Source: Pseudomonas sp. WS 5079
GTDB lineage: Bacteria > Pseudomonadota > Gammaproteobacteria > Pseudomonadales > Pseudomonadaceae
Direction: 5' to 3'
NCBI RefSeq assembly: GCF_012985465.1
Contig: NZ_JAAQWN010000002.1
Location: 434,001 to 498,000, forward strand
Length of the DNA: 64,000 bases
Below the pieces are notes generated by a model. That model was not told where the DNA came from, did not search any database, and saw only the letters and a program-made list of their open reading frames with translations. Each line of letters begins with the position of its first letter. Within the stretch, counting starts at the first letter, position 1. Below, piece after piece: positions 18,032 through 26,567 of the stretch. Both the position numbers and the translations under genes were made by a program.

Positions 18032-18265
18032 TCAGCGTTTGCCCATCGAACGACGGGTGCCCGGCGGCGCCATGCCGGGGGTCTTGGTGTGGCCGTTCTT
18101 CGCGCCGTTTTTGTACCACGGCTGATTGCTGTCTTTCGCCCCGGCCAGTTCACCCGGTTTGAAAGGGAACTTGAAGGCCGGGATCACCGGTTTAGCTTCA
18201 CTGTCGAGGCTGTCTGGATCAGCGAGTTCGGCGCTTTCAACAGGCGGTTGTGTCGGGGAATTCAT
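18032..18265 (-). CDS. Small hydrophilic protein of unknown function
   Basis: A 77-residue protein that is Pro-, Gly- and Lys-rich, probably disordered, with a basic C-terminus (GTRRSMGKR). The ATG at 18265 has GGAG 5 bases upstream, which supports translation. No domain is recognised and there are no cysteines or membrane segments. It is oriented like the SBP-Rid gene but is separated from it by about 140 bases. Confidence 0.6.
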   Translation of the reverse strand: MNSPTQPPVESAELADPDSLDSEAKPVIPAFKFPFKPGELAGAKDSNQPWYKNGAKNGHTKTPGMAPPGTRRSMGKR

Positions 18266-18377
18266 GGAAGCTCCGGGGCGTGCAAAAAATGACGCGGGCC
18301 CGACTTGCGGGCCACACTGGCGCGCAGTATACCTGCGCGCCCTGGATCTTTAACCACCGCCTGTACCAATTGTCGAC

Positions 18378-18437
18378 CTTTGCTGACAGCGCTGTCAGTT
18401 AACGGTCACTTTGCTGACCGGGTTTGCAGGCTATAAA
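18378..18437 (+). promoter_or_regulatory. Promoter and candidate response-regulator site of the RND operon
   Basis: CTTTGCTGAC occurs at 18378-18387 and again at 18409-18418, a spacing of 31 bases or about three helical turns. A perfect 16-bp palindrome CTGACAGCGCTGTCAG overlaps the first copy (18383-18398). TATAAA at 18432-18437 is a good -10, and the -35 position is poor and covered by the second repeat. This fits activation by the OmpR-type regulator encoded in the operon. Confidence 0.5.
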
Positions 18438-18480
18438 GAACCTCCACTCTTCCCATTCTCTGTCCGGACGCCGCGAGCCC

Positions 18481-19647
18481 ATGCACATTCAACGCAAAAC
18501 CACCTTGATTGTGCTCGCCGTCGTGGCCCTGGCGGTCGTGGCCTGGGTCTCGACCCGGCCGGCCAAGACCAAGCTGTCTGCCTCGACTGCGATCCCGGTG
18601 CGGGTGGTCAGCGTCACGCAGCAGGACATCCCGCGATTTGTCAGCGGCATCGGCTCGGTGCTGTCGCTGCACAGTGTGGTAATTCGCCCGCAGGTCGACG
18701 GCATCCTCACCAAACTGCTGGTCAAGGAAGGGCAATTGGTAAAAACCGGCGACCTGCTGGCAAGCATCGATGACCGGGCGATCCGCGCCAGCCTCGACCA
18801 GGCCAAGGCCCAACTGGGCGAAAGCCAGGCGCAGCTGCAGGTGGCGCAGGTCAATCTCAAGCGCTACAAGGAGTTGAGCATCGACGACGGCGTGTCGAAG
18901 CAGACTTACGACCAGCAGCAAGCCCTGGTCAACCAGCTCAAGGCCACCGCCCTGGGCAACCAGGCGGCGATTGATGCAGCTCAGGTCCAGCTTTCCTACA
19001 CGCAGATTCGCTCCCCCGTCAGCGGTCGGGTGGGGATTCGCAATGTGGATGAAGGCAACTTCCTGCGTACCAGCGATGCCCAAGGCCTGTTCTCGGTGAC
19101 GCAGATCGACCCGATCGCCGTGGAGTTTTCCCTGCCGCAACAGATGCTGCCGACCCTGCAAGGCCTGATCGCCGCGCAGCACCCGGCCAGTGTCGATGCC
19201 TTCCTCGGCGCCGACACCGATAGCCCGGCGGCGGTGCTGCTCGGTGAAGGCCGCCTGAGCCTGATCGATAACCAGATCAGCGCCACCACCGGCACCATCC
19301 GCGCCAAGGCCGAGTTCAGCAATGCCACGCAAACGCTGTGGCCGGGGCAACTGGTCACGGTGAAGATTCAGACCGCCCTCGACAAGGCCGCCCTGGTGGT
19401 GCCGCCGACCGTGGTCCAGCGCGGCATGGACTCGCACTTCGTGTACCGCCTCAATGGCGACAAGGTGGACGTGGTGCCGGTGCACGTGGCCTATCAGAAC
19501 AGCGCATTGACGATTGTCACCGGCGTGCAGGCCGGTGATGTGCTGGTCAGCGACGGCCAGTCACGCCTCAAGGCCGGCGCCCAGGTGGAGGTGCTCAAGG
19601 AGCCGCCGCAAGTGATCCAGACCGCCCAAGCGCAGGCCCAGCCATGA
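18481..19647 (+). CDS. RND efflux periplasmic adaptor (MdtA-like)
   Basis: A 388-residue membrane-fusion protein from the ATG at 18481. An N-terminal membrane anchor (about 9-22) is followed by a lipoyl half (RPQVDGILTKLLVKEGQLVK), an alpha hairpin (about 95-165), a barrel and a membrane-proximal domain. It resembles MdtA/MuxA. Its stop overlaps the start of the permease gene by 4 bases (ATGA). It links the pump to an outer-membrane channel, which is not encoded here. Confidence 0.87.
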   Translation: MHIQRKTTLIVLAVVALAVVAWVSTRPAKTKLSASTAIPVRVVSVTQQDIPRFVSGIGSVLSLHSVVIRPQVDGILTKLLVKEGQLVKTGDLLASIDDRAIRASLDQAKAQLGESQAQLQVAQVNLKRYKELSIDDGVSKQTYDQQQALVNQLKATALGNQAAIDAAQVQLSYTQIRSPVSGRVGIRNVDEGNFLRTSDAQGLFSVTQIDPIAVEFSLPQQMLPTLQGLIAAQHPASVDAFLGADTDSPAAVLLGEGRLSLIDNQISATTGTIRAKAEFSNATQTLWPGQLVTVKIQTALDKAALVVPPTVVQRGMDSHFVYRLNGDKVDVVPVHVAYQNSALTIVTGVQAGDVLVSDGQSRLKAGAQVEVLKEPPQVIQTAQAQAQP

Positions 19648-22600
19648 AGGGCCGTGGCTCGGTATCGACGTGGTGCGTCGACCATCCGGTCGCGACCCTG
19701 CTGCTGACCTTTGCCCTGGTACTGCTGGGCTTGATCGCCTTTCCGCGCCTGCCCGTCGCGCCCTTGCCGGAGGCGGAGTTCCCGACGATCCAGGTCACCG
19801 CCCAACTGCCCGGCGCCAGCCCCGATACCATGGCGTCCTCTGTGGCAACGCCCCTGGAAGTGCAATTCAGCGCCATCCCCGGCATGACCCAGATGACCTC
19901 AAGCAGCGCCCTGGGCTCCAGCCTCCTGACCCTGCAATTTACTCTCGACAAGAGCATCGATACCGCCGCCCAGGAAGTACAGGCGGCGATCAACACCGCA
20001 GCCGGCAAGTTGCCCAGCGACATGCCCAACCTGCCGACGTGGCGCAAGGTCAACCCGGCGGACAGCCCGGTGCTGATCCTCAGTATCAGCTCCAACAATA
20101 TGCCCGGCACCGAACTGAGCGACTACGTGGAAACCTTGCTGGCCCGGCAGATCAGCCAGATCGACGGGGTCGGCCAGATCAGCATCACCGGCCAGCAACG
20201 CCCGGCGATTCGCGTGCAGGCCTCGCCGGACAAACTCGCCGCCATCGGCCTGACCCTGGCCGACATCCGCCTGGTCCTCCAGCAATCGAGCCTGAACCTG
20301 GCCAAGGGCGCGCTGTATGGGCGCGACAGCGTGTCGACGCTGTCGACCAACGACCAACTGTTCCACCCCGAGGAATACGGCGACCTGATTGTTTCCTACA
20401 AGGACGGCGCGCCGGTGCAGTTGCGCGACGTGGCACGGGTGATCAACGGTTCGGAAAACGCCTACGTGCAGGCCTGGTCCGGTGATACGCCGGGGGTCAA
20501 CCTGGTAATTTTCCGTCAGCCGGGGGCCAATATCGTCGACACCGTGGACCGCATCCAGGCCGAGCTGCCGCGCTTGCAGGCGATGCTGCCGGCGTCGGTG
20601 GACGTCAGCTCGTTGTCGGATCGCACCAAGACCATTCGTGCCTCGCTGCATGAAGTGGAAATCACCTTGTTGATCGCGGTGTTGCTGGTGGTGGCGGTGA
20701 TGGCGCTGTTCCTGCGCCAGTGGTCGGCGACCCTGATTGTATCCAGTGTGCTCGGGGTCTCGCTGGTCGCCAGTTTTGCCTTGATGTACGTGATGGGTTT
20801 CAGCTTGAACAACCTGACCCTGGTGGCCATCGTGATTGCCGTGGGGTTTGTGGTGGACGATGCGATTGTGGTGGTGGAGAACATCCACCGTCACCTTGAG
20901 GCCGGCCTGGACAAGCGTGAAGCAGCGATCAAGGGCGCCGGCGAGATCGGTTTTACCGTGGTGTCCATCAGCTTCTCGCTGGTGGCGGCGTTTATCCCGT
21001 TGCTGTTCATGGGGGGCGTGGTCGGGCGCCTGTTCAAGGAATTTGCCTTGACCGCGACCTCGACCATCCTGATTTCGGTGGTGGTGTCCCTGACCCTGGC
21101 GCCGATGCTGGCCGGGCAGTTTATGCGCGCCCCGACCCACCACCCCCATGACAAGCCAGGGTTTGGCGAACGCCTGCTGGCCGGTTACGCGAGGAACCTG
21201 CGCCGGGCGCTGGCCCATCCACGCACGATGCTCGGTATCTTCGTCGTGACCCTGGGCCTGGCCGTGGCCGGCTACGTGTTTATCCCCAAGGGGTTTTTCC
21301 CGGTACAAGACACCGGTTTCATTCTTGGCACCAGCGAGGCGGCGGCCGATGTGTCCTACCCGGATATGGTGGCCAAGCACCAGGCCCTGGCCGAGATCAT
21401 CAAGGCTGACCCGGCTGTGGAAAACTTTTCTCACTCGGTGGGCGTGACCGGCAGCAACCAGACCATCGCCAACGGCCGCTTCTGGATTGCCTTGAAGGAT
21501 CGCGGTGATCGCGACGTGTCCGCCAGCCAGTTTATCGACCGGATCCGCGCCAAGCTGGCCCAGGTCCCGGGGATCGTGCTGTACCTGCGCGCCGGCCAGG
21601 ACATCAACCTCAGCTCCGGACCCAGCCGCAGCCAGTACCAGTACGTGCTCAAGAGCAACGATGGTGCGACCCTGAACACCTGGACCCAGCGCCTCACCGA
21701 AAAACTGCGCGCCAACCCGGCCTTTCGCGACCTGTCCAACGACCTGCAACTGGGCGGCAGCATCACCCACATCAGCATCGACCGCCAAGCCGCCGCGCGT
21801 TTCGGCCTGACCGCCACCGATGTCGACCAGGCGCTGTACGATGCGTTCGGCCAACGCCAGGTCAATGAGTTCCAGACCGAGACCAACCAGTACCAAGTGG
21901 TGCTGGAGCTGGACAGCCAGCAACGGGGCAAGGCCGAGAGCCTGAACTACTTCTACCTGCGCTCGCCCCTGAGCGGCGAAATGGTGCCGCTGTCGGCGCT
22001 GGCCAAGGTCGATCCGCCGACGGTCGGGCCGTTGTCCATCAGCCATGACGGCATGTTCCCGGCGGCCAACCTGTCGTTCAACCTGGCGCCGGGCGTGGCC
22101 CTGGGTGACGCGGTGATCATGCTCGATCAGGCGAAGAACGAGATCGGCATGCCGAGCACCATCATCGGCAATTTCCAGGGCGCGGCCCAGGCGTTCCAGA
22201 GTTCATTGGCCAGCCAGCCGTGGCTGATCCTCGCGGCGCTGGTGGCGGTCTATATCATCCTCGGCGTGCTGTATGAGAGTTTCGTGCACCCGCTGACCAT
22301 CATCTCGACCCTGCCCTCTGCCGGCCTGGGTGCGTTGATCATGCTGTGGCTGCTGGGCCAGGACTTTTCCATCATGGCGTTGATCGGGTTGGTGCTGTTG
22401 ATCGGCATCGTCAAGAAAAACGGCATCCTGATGATCGACTTTGCCCTGGAGGCCCAGCGCGTTCGCGGGCTGGCGCCTGGCGATGCGATTTACGAGGCCT
22501 GTATCACGCGCTTTCGGCCGATCATCATGACCACCCTCGCCGCCCTGCTGGGCGCGGTGCCGCTGATGCTCGGCGCAGGTCCCGGCGCGGAATTGCGCCA

Positions 22601-22739
22601 GCCGTTGGGCATCGCGGTGGTCGGCGGGTTGCTGGTGAGCCAGGCGCTGACCCTGTTCACCACGCCGGTCATATACTTGTACCTTGAGAAACTTTTCCAT
22701 AGACCCACACCGGCCCCTGGGCTGGCGACCACACATTGA
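19644..22739 (+). CDS. RND efflux permease (MdtB/MuxB-like, HAE1 type)
   Basis: A 1031-residue inner-membrane pump with 12 predicted helices and two large periplasmic loops. Helix 4 carries the paired Asp of VVDDAIVVVENIHRH used for proton relay. Helix 10 has the usual Lys in GIVKKNGILMIDFA. The sequence is closest in feel to the MdtB/MdtC/MuxB group that exports drugs and siderophore-like molecules, not to heavy-metal CusA pumps. Only one permease is present, whereas MdtBC and MuxBC use two. Confidence 0.9.
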   Translation: MKGRGSVSTWCVDHPVATLLLTFALVLLGLIAFPRLPVAPLPEAEFPTIQVTAQLPGASPDTMASSVATPLEVQFSAIPGMTQMTSSSALGSSLLTLQFTLDKSIDTAAQEVQAAINTAAGKLPSDMPNLPTWRKVNPADSPVLILSISSNNMPGTELSDYVETLLARQISQIDGVGQISITGQQRPAIRVQASPDKLAAIGLTLADIRLVLQQSSLNLAKGALYGRDSVSTLSTNDQLFHPEEYGDLIVSYKDGAPVQLRDVARVINGSENAYVQAWSGDTPGVNLVIFRQPGANIVDTVDRIQAELPRLQAMLPASVDVSSLSDRTKTIRASLHEVEITLLIAVLLVVAVMALFLRQWSATLIVSSVLGVSLVASFALMYVMGFSLNNLTLVAIVIAVGFVVDDAIVVVENIHRHLEAGLDKREAAIKGAGEIGFTVVSISFSLVAAFIPLLFMGGVVGRLFKEFALTATSTILISVVVSLTLAPMLAGQFMRAPTHHPHDKPGFGERLLAGYARNLRRALAHPRTMLGIFVVTLGLAVAGYVFIPKGFFPVQDTGFILGTSEAAADVSYPDMVAKHQALAEIIKADPAVENFSHSVGVTGSNQTIANGRFWIALKDRGDRDVSASQFIDRIRAKLAQVPGIVLYLRAGQDINLSSGPSRSQYQYVLKSNDGATLNTWTQRLTEKLRANPAFRDLSNDLQLGGSITHISIDRQAAARFGLTATDVDQALYDAFGQRQVNEFQTETNQYQVVLELDSQQRGKAESLNYFYLRSPLSGEMVPLSALAKVDPPTVGPLSISHDGMFPAANLSFNLAPGVALGDAVIMLDQAKNEIGMPSTIIGNFQGAAQAFQSSLASQPWLILAALVAVYIILGVLYESFVHPLTIISTLPSAGLGALIMLWLLGQDFSIMALIGLVLLIGIVKKNGILMIDFALEAQRVRGLAPGDAIYEACITRFRPIIMTTLAALLGAVPLMLGAGPGAELRQPLGIAVVGGLLVSQALTLFTTPVIYLYLEKLFHRPTPAPGLATTH

Positions 22740-22748
22740 GGCGGGGTC

Positions 22749-23426
22749 ATGCGCGTCCTGATTATTGAAGACGAAGAAAAAACCGCCGACTACCTGCATC
22801 GCGGGCTGACGGAACAAGGCTACACCGTGGACGTGGCCCGCGACGGCATCGAGGGCCTGCACCTGGCCCTGGAGAGCGACTACGCGGTGATCGTGCTCGA
22901 TGTGATGCTGCCCGGCCTCGACGGCTTTGGCGTGCTGCGCGCACTGCGGGCACGCAAGCAGACCCCGGTGATCATGCTCACCGCCCGCGAGCGTGTGGAA
23001 GACCGCATTCGTGGCCTGCGCGAAGGGGCCGACGATTACCTGGGCAAGCCGTTTTCCTTCCTCGAACTGGTGGCACGCCTGCAAGCCCTGACCCGCCGCA
23101 GCGGCGGGCATGAACCGGTGCAGGTGACCATCGCCGACCTGTGGATCGACCTGATCAGCCGCAAGGCCAGCCGCGCCGGCCTGCGCCTGGACCTGACCGC
23201 CAAGGAGTTCTCGCTGCTCAGCGTCCTGGCCCGGCGCCAGGGCGAGATCCTGTCCAAGACGGCGATTGCAGAAATGGTCTGGGACATCAATTTCGACAGC
23301 GATGCCAATGTGGTCGAAGTGGCGATCAAGCGCCTGCGGGCCAAGCTCGATGGGCCCTTCGAACACAAGCTGCTGCACACTATTCGTGGCATGGGCTATG
23401 TGCTGGAGAACCGCAGTGTCGAGTAA
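22749..23426 (+). CDS. OmpR/PhoB-type response regulator (CusR/CopR-like)
   Basis: A 225-residue regulator. The receiver domain has the acidic pair in IIEDEE, phospho-acceptor D51 (VLDVMLPG) and Lys in LGKPF. The C-terminal winged helix (about 128-222) includes LTAKEFSLLSVLARRQGEILSK. It belongs to the 'heavy metal response regulator' group. It starts 9 bases after the permease and overlaps the kinase gene by 11 bases. It probably activates its own operon. Confidence 0.88.
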   Translation: MRVLIIEDEEKTADYLHRGLTEQGYTVDVARDGIEGLHLALESDYAVIVLDVMLPGLDGFGVLRALRARKQTPVIMLTARERVEDRIRGLREGADDYLGKPFSFLELVARLQALTRRSGGHEPVQVTIADLWIDLISRKASRAGLRLDLTAKEFSLLSVLARRQGEILSKTAIAEMVWDINFDSDANVVEVAIKRLRAKLDGPFEHKLLHTIRGMGYVLENRSVE

Positions 23427-24780
23427 CTCGATTGCCCTGCGCCTGAGCGGCATGTTCACCCTGGTCGCGCTGGTGATTTTCCTGCTGATCGGCGGCGCGC
23501 TGTACCAGCAGGTGGACCGTGGCCTGGGCTTGTTGCCGGGGGCCGAGCTGGATGCGCGCTACAGTGTGCTGGAGTCGTCGATCACGCGTTTCGGCACGCC
23601 GGATCACTGGGTGAAGATGACCAGCAAACTCAAGCTGCTGGGGGAAGAGGACACACGGATTCGTTTCTGGGTGGTGAGCAGTGACCCGACCTACGAATAC
23701 GGCAACCCGGACGCACGCATCCGCGAATTCGCCGCCGGCCCCACGGGCAAGCGTGATTTGTACCTGCCGGGGCATGCGTATCCGTTCAAGGTGCTGGTCA
23801 GCCAGTTCCCGGCCAAAGACCAGCGCCCGCCGCTGCGCTTTATGATCGCCATCGACACCGCCAACTTCCGCGCCACCCAGCACCATCTGCTGATGGCGTT
23901 GATCAGCCTGGCGTTTGTCGGCGTAGTGCTGGCTTCGCTGCTGGGCTTTTGGGTCGCGCGCATCGGTCTCAAGCCTTTGATCAAACTCTCGGACGAAGCG
24001 CAAAAACTGGCACCGCCAAAACTGTCCGGGCGCTTGCAGTTGTCACCGTTGCCGCCGGAGCTCAAGCAGTTCGTCAACTCCTTCAACTCGACCCTGGAGC
24101 GCGTGGAAACCGCGTACTCGCGCCTGGAATCCTTTAATGCCGACGTAGCCCACGAACTGCGCTCGCCGCTGACCAACCTGATCGGCCAGACCCAGGTTGC
24201 GCTGACCCGTGGCCGCTCGGCCGAGCATTACTTCGAGGTCCTGCAATCGAACCTGGAAGAGTTGGAGCGCCTGCGCTCGATCATCAATGACATGCTGTTC
24301 CTGGCCAGTGCCGACCAGGGCAGCAAGGCCACCAAGCTGATCGAAAGCTCCCTGGCCGATGAGGTGGCGACCACCCTCGACTACCTGGATTTCATCCTCG
24401 AAGACGCCCAGGTGCAGGTCACGGTGGTCGGCGATGCCTTGGTCCGGATCGAAAAAGCCCATTTGCGCCGGGCCCTGATCAACCTGCTGAACAATGCCGT
24501 GCAGCACACCTCGCCGGGGCAGGTGATCGAGGTGCGGATTGAAGCGCAGGAGCAACAGGTGCTGATTGGCGTGACCAATCCAGGTGAGCTGATTGCCAGC
24601 GAGCATCTGCCCCGCTTGTTCGAGCGCTTCTACCGCGTCGACGCCTCGCGCAGCAACAGCGGGGCCAATCATGGGTTGGGGCTGGCGATCGTCAAGGCAA
24701 TTGCGTTGATGCATGGCGGGGATGTGTTTGTGCGCAGTGAGCACGGGGGCAATACGTTTGGCATCAGCCTGCCCGTATAA
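23416..24780 (+). CDS. Sensor histidine kinase (CusS-like)
   Basis: A 454-residue kinase from the GTG at 23416. TM1 is at about 10-30, a periplasmic loop of about 125 residues follows, and TM2 is at about 160-181. Then come HAMP, the dimerisation domain with H246 (NADVAHELRSPL) and an ATPase domain with N, G1 (FYRVDASRSNS) and G2 (NHGLGLAIVKA) boxes. The family is the heavy-metal sensor kinase type. The signal is unknown; no metal-binding His/Met cluster stands out in the loop. The GTG start overlaps the regulator gene, so they are translationally coupled. Confidence 0.87.
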   Translation: MSSNSIALRLSGMFTLVALVIFLLIGGALYQQVDRGLGLLPGAELDARYSVLESSITRFGTPDHWVKMTSKLKLLGEEDTRIRFWVVSSDPTYEYGNPDARIREFAAGPTGKRDLYLPGHAYPFKVLVSQFPAKDQRPPLRFMIAIDTANFRATQHHLLMALISLAFVGVVLASLLGFWVARIGLKPLIKLSDEAQKLAPPKLSGRLQLSPLPPELKQFVNSFNSTLERVETAYSRLESFNADVAHELRSPLTNLIGQTQVALTRGRSAEHYFEVLQSNLEELERLRSIINDMLFLASADQGSKATKLIESSLADEVATTLDYLDFILEDAQVQVTVVGDALVRIEKAHLRRALINLLNNAVQHTSPGQVIEVRIEAQEQQVLIGVTNPGELIASEHLPRLFERFYRVDASRSNSGANHGLGLAIVKAIALMHGGDVFVRSEHGGNTFGISLPV

Positions 24781-24793
24781 ACACCTCGGCCTA

Positions 24794-24884
24794 CTGTAGG
24801 AGCCGGCTTGCCGGCGATGGCGGCCAGTCAGTCGACTTATTCATCACTAATCCACTGCTATCGCCGGCAAGCCGGCTCCTACAG
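24794..24884. repeat. REPIN
   Basis: CTGTAGGAGCCGGCTTGCCG at 24794 and its inverted copy ending CGGCTCCTACAG at 24884 enclose a variable centre of about 40 bases. Confidence 0.85.
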
Positions 24885-24900
24885 TTGATCTTCGATATCT

Positions 24901-24927
24901 TGACTGTTGCGGTTTGGGCAACAGTCA
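24901..24927. promoter_or_regulatory. 10-bp perfect inverted repeat
   Basis: TGACTGTTGC at 24901-24910 and GCAACAGTCA at 24918-24927 are separated by 7 bases. It may end transcription from the kinase gene, although no proper U-tract follows. Alternatively it may be an operator overlapping the -35 (TTGGGC, 24914-24919) of a promoter with -10 TACACT at 24937-24942. Confidence 0.45.
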
Positions 24928-24948
24928 TTATCTTGTTACACTCTGTAC

Positions 24949-25093
24949 CGTACCGCTCGCCTGCGCCAATATGTCGCATCGACGAGCGAGACGGCAAAGA
25001 CAGCCGACCCGCCCTGCCATTTCCCTCGACTTATTTCCAGGGCTCTACACTGGGAATCTGTCTTAAAGCCGCTGACTTCAGCGGCTTTTTTTT
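24949..25093 (+). ncRNA. Candidate structured small RNA or attenuator leader upstream of the OprD-family porin
   Basis: A possible sigma-70 promoter (TTGGGC-N17-TACACT, 24914-24942) would start a transcript near 24949. Three hairpins can be drawn. The first pairs CGCTCG (24954-24959) with CGAGCG (24983-24988), with an inner TGCG/CGCA pair. The second pairs GCCCTG (25011-25016) with CAGGGC (25038-25043) and exposes a pyrimidine-rich loop. The third is the terminator at 25065-25093. Length is about 145 nt. No plausible protein is encoded. Family unknown. Confidence 0.42.
25065..25093 (+). terminator. Strong intrinsic terminator before the porin gene
   Basis: AAAGCCGCTGA-CT-TCAGCGGCTTT is an 11-bp perfect stem, and the right arm runs into eight T residues (25086-25093). 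It lies only about 70 bases upstream of the porin start. It therefore ends either a small RNA or an attenuated leader of the porin. Confidence 0.8.
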
Positions 25094-25160
25094 GCCGTAA
25101 AAAAGGCCAGGAACACCCCACGACATTGGCCGTTCAGACTTACCCAAAGGAGCTCCCCCG

Positions 25161-26483
25161 GTGAAACCCGCGCTGACATTCACCCCGTTATTCCTCGCGA
25201 TTGCAGCAACTATCTCCCCGCTCGCCCTTGCAGCAGATGCCCCTCCCGCCGACGGATTCGTCGAAGGTTCAAGCCTCACTATCAACACCCGCAACTACTA
25301 CATGAATCGCGACCGCCGCGACATTCACATCAACGACAGCAAAGAGTGGGGCCAAGGCTTTCTCGGCATCTTCGAGTCCGGCTACACCCAGGGCACCGTG
25401 GGTTTGGGCCTGGATGTGCATGGCATGCTCGGCCTGAAGCTGGACGGCGGTGGCGGTACCGACGGCTCCAGCATCCTGCCGTACGGCAGCGGCAGCGGCA
25501 AAGCGCCGGGCTCGTTTTCTACCGGTGGCGGCACCCTGAAAATCCGCGCCTTGGATACCGAGCTGAAGGCCGGCGACCTGTTCCTCAACAACCCGGTGAT
25601 TGCTGGCGGCATGACGCGCATGCTGCCCGAGACCTTTCGTGGCGTCAGCCTGACCAACCACAGCCTTGACGGCTGGATGTTCGAAGGCGGCCAGGCCAGT
25701 TTTGCCAAGCTCTACAACCAGAGTGGCCATGGGCGCATCGGCACCAGCTATGGCGCACTGCCCAAGGGCCAGGACAGCCAGCACATGAACTGGGCCGGCG
25801 TGGCGTGGAGCGGTCTGCCAGGGCTGACCAGCAACCTGTACGCCTCCGAACTCAAGGACGTGTGGAACCAGTACTACTACGACCTGGACTACACCTACGC
25901 GCTCAATGACCTGGTCAGCCTCAACCCGGGCCTGCACTTCTACCACACCCAAGACACCGGCAATGCCCTGCTGGGGGATATCGACAACAACACCTACAGC
26001 CTGCATTTCACCGTGGGCGTGGGCAATCACAGCGTCACGGCCGCGTACCAGCGGGTCAATGGCAACACGCCGTTCGACTACATCGCCCAGGGCGACAGCG
26101 TGTACCTGGACAACTCCCAGCAATACTCGGACTTCAACGGCCCCAACGAGCGCTCGTGGAAACTCAAGTACGCCTATGACTTCGCTGGTCTTGGCGTACC
26201 CGGCCTGACCTCGGCGGTGTCCTACATCAGCGGCAAGACCGACCTCACCAAAGTCGACCCCAACAGCCGCGGCTACTCGGCCTGGTACAGCGCCGATGGC
26301 AAGAACGCCAAGCACTGGGAGCGCGATATCGACCTCAAGTACGTGGTGCAGGGCGGCAAGGCCAAGGACCTGGCGGTGCGCCTGCAATGGGCTACCAACC
26401 GAGGCAGCAATGGCTACTCGGCGGTGGACCGCGATGTGGATGAGTATCGGGTGATCATCGACTACCCGATCAATGTGTTCTGA
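25161..26483 (+). CDS. OprD family outer-membrane porin
   Basis: A 440-residue protein with a GTG start at 25161 and a good ribosome site (AAGGAG, 25147-25152). The signal peptide is about residues 1-24 (ending SPLALA). Alternating beta strands form an 18-strand-type barrel ending in the outer-membrane signature ...IDYPINVF with terminal Phe. Family features include the N-terminal [20 protein letters not shown] and [12 protein letters not shown] segments. These porins take up amino acids or carboxylates; the substrate cannot be named from sequence. Expression may depend on read-through of the terminator upstream. Confidence 0.88.
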   Translation: MKPALTFTPLFLAIAATISPLALAADAPPADGFVEGSSLTINTRNYYMNRDRRDIHINDSKEWGQGFLGIFESGYTQGTVGLGLDVHGMLGLKLDGGGGTDGSSILPYGSGSGKAPGSFSTGGGTLKIRALDTELKAGDLFLNNPVIAGGMTRMLPETFRGVSLTNHSLDGWMFEGGQASFAKLYNQSGHGRIGTSYGALPKGQDSQHMNWAGVAWSGLPGLTSNLYASELKDVWNQYYYDLDYTYALNDLVSLNPGLHFYHTQDTGNALLGDIDNNTYSLHFTVGVGNHSVTAAYQRVNGNTPFDYIAQGDSVYLDNSQQYSDFNGPNERSWKLKYAYDFAGLGVPGLTSAVSYISGKTDLTKVDPNSRGYSAWYSADGKNAKHWERDIDLKYVVQGGKAKDLAVRLQWATNRGSNGYSAVDRDVDEYRVIIDYPINVF

Positions 26484-26567
26484 CGGCCAATTATCTTTTT
26501 CGCCAATGACTTAATTTAATGCGCGCGGAACTAAACTGCCATCATCGTCACCGCCGAAGTCAGTCCG

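Noticed and set aside
19899..22046. 715-codon minus-strand frame opposite the RND permease
   Set aside because: High GC makes long antisense frames common. The sequence is His/Gln/Arg-rich with no domain, while the plus strand encodes a clear RND pump.
24907..25164. 85-codon and 71-codon frames before the OprD-family porin
   Set aside because: Both run through the terminator hairpin or adjoining structure, have no ribosome site and contain translations of repeat-like sequence. A structured RNA explains the interval better.
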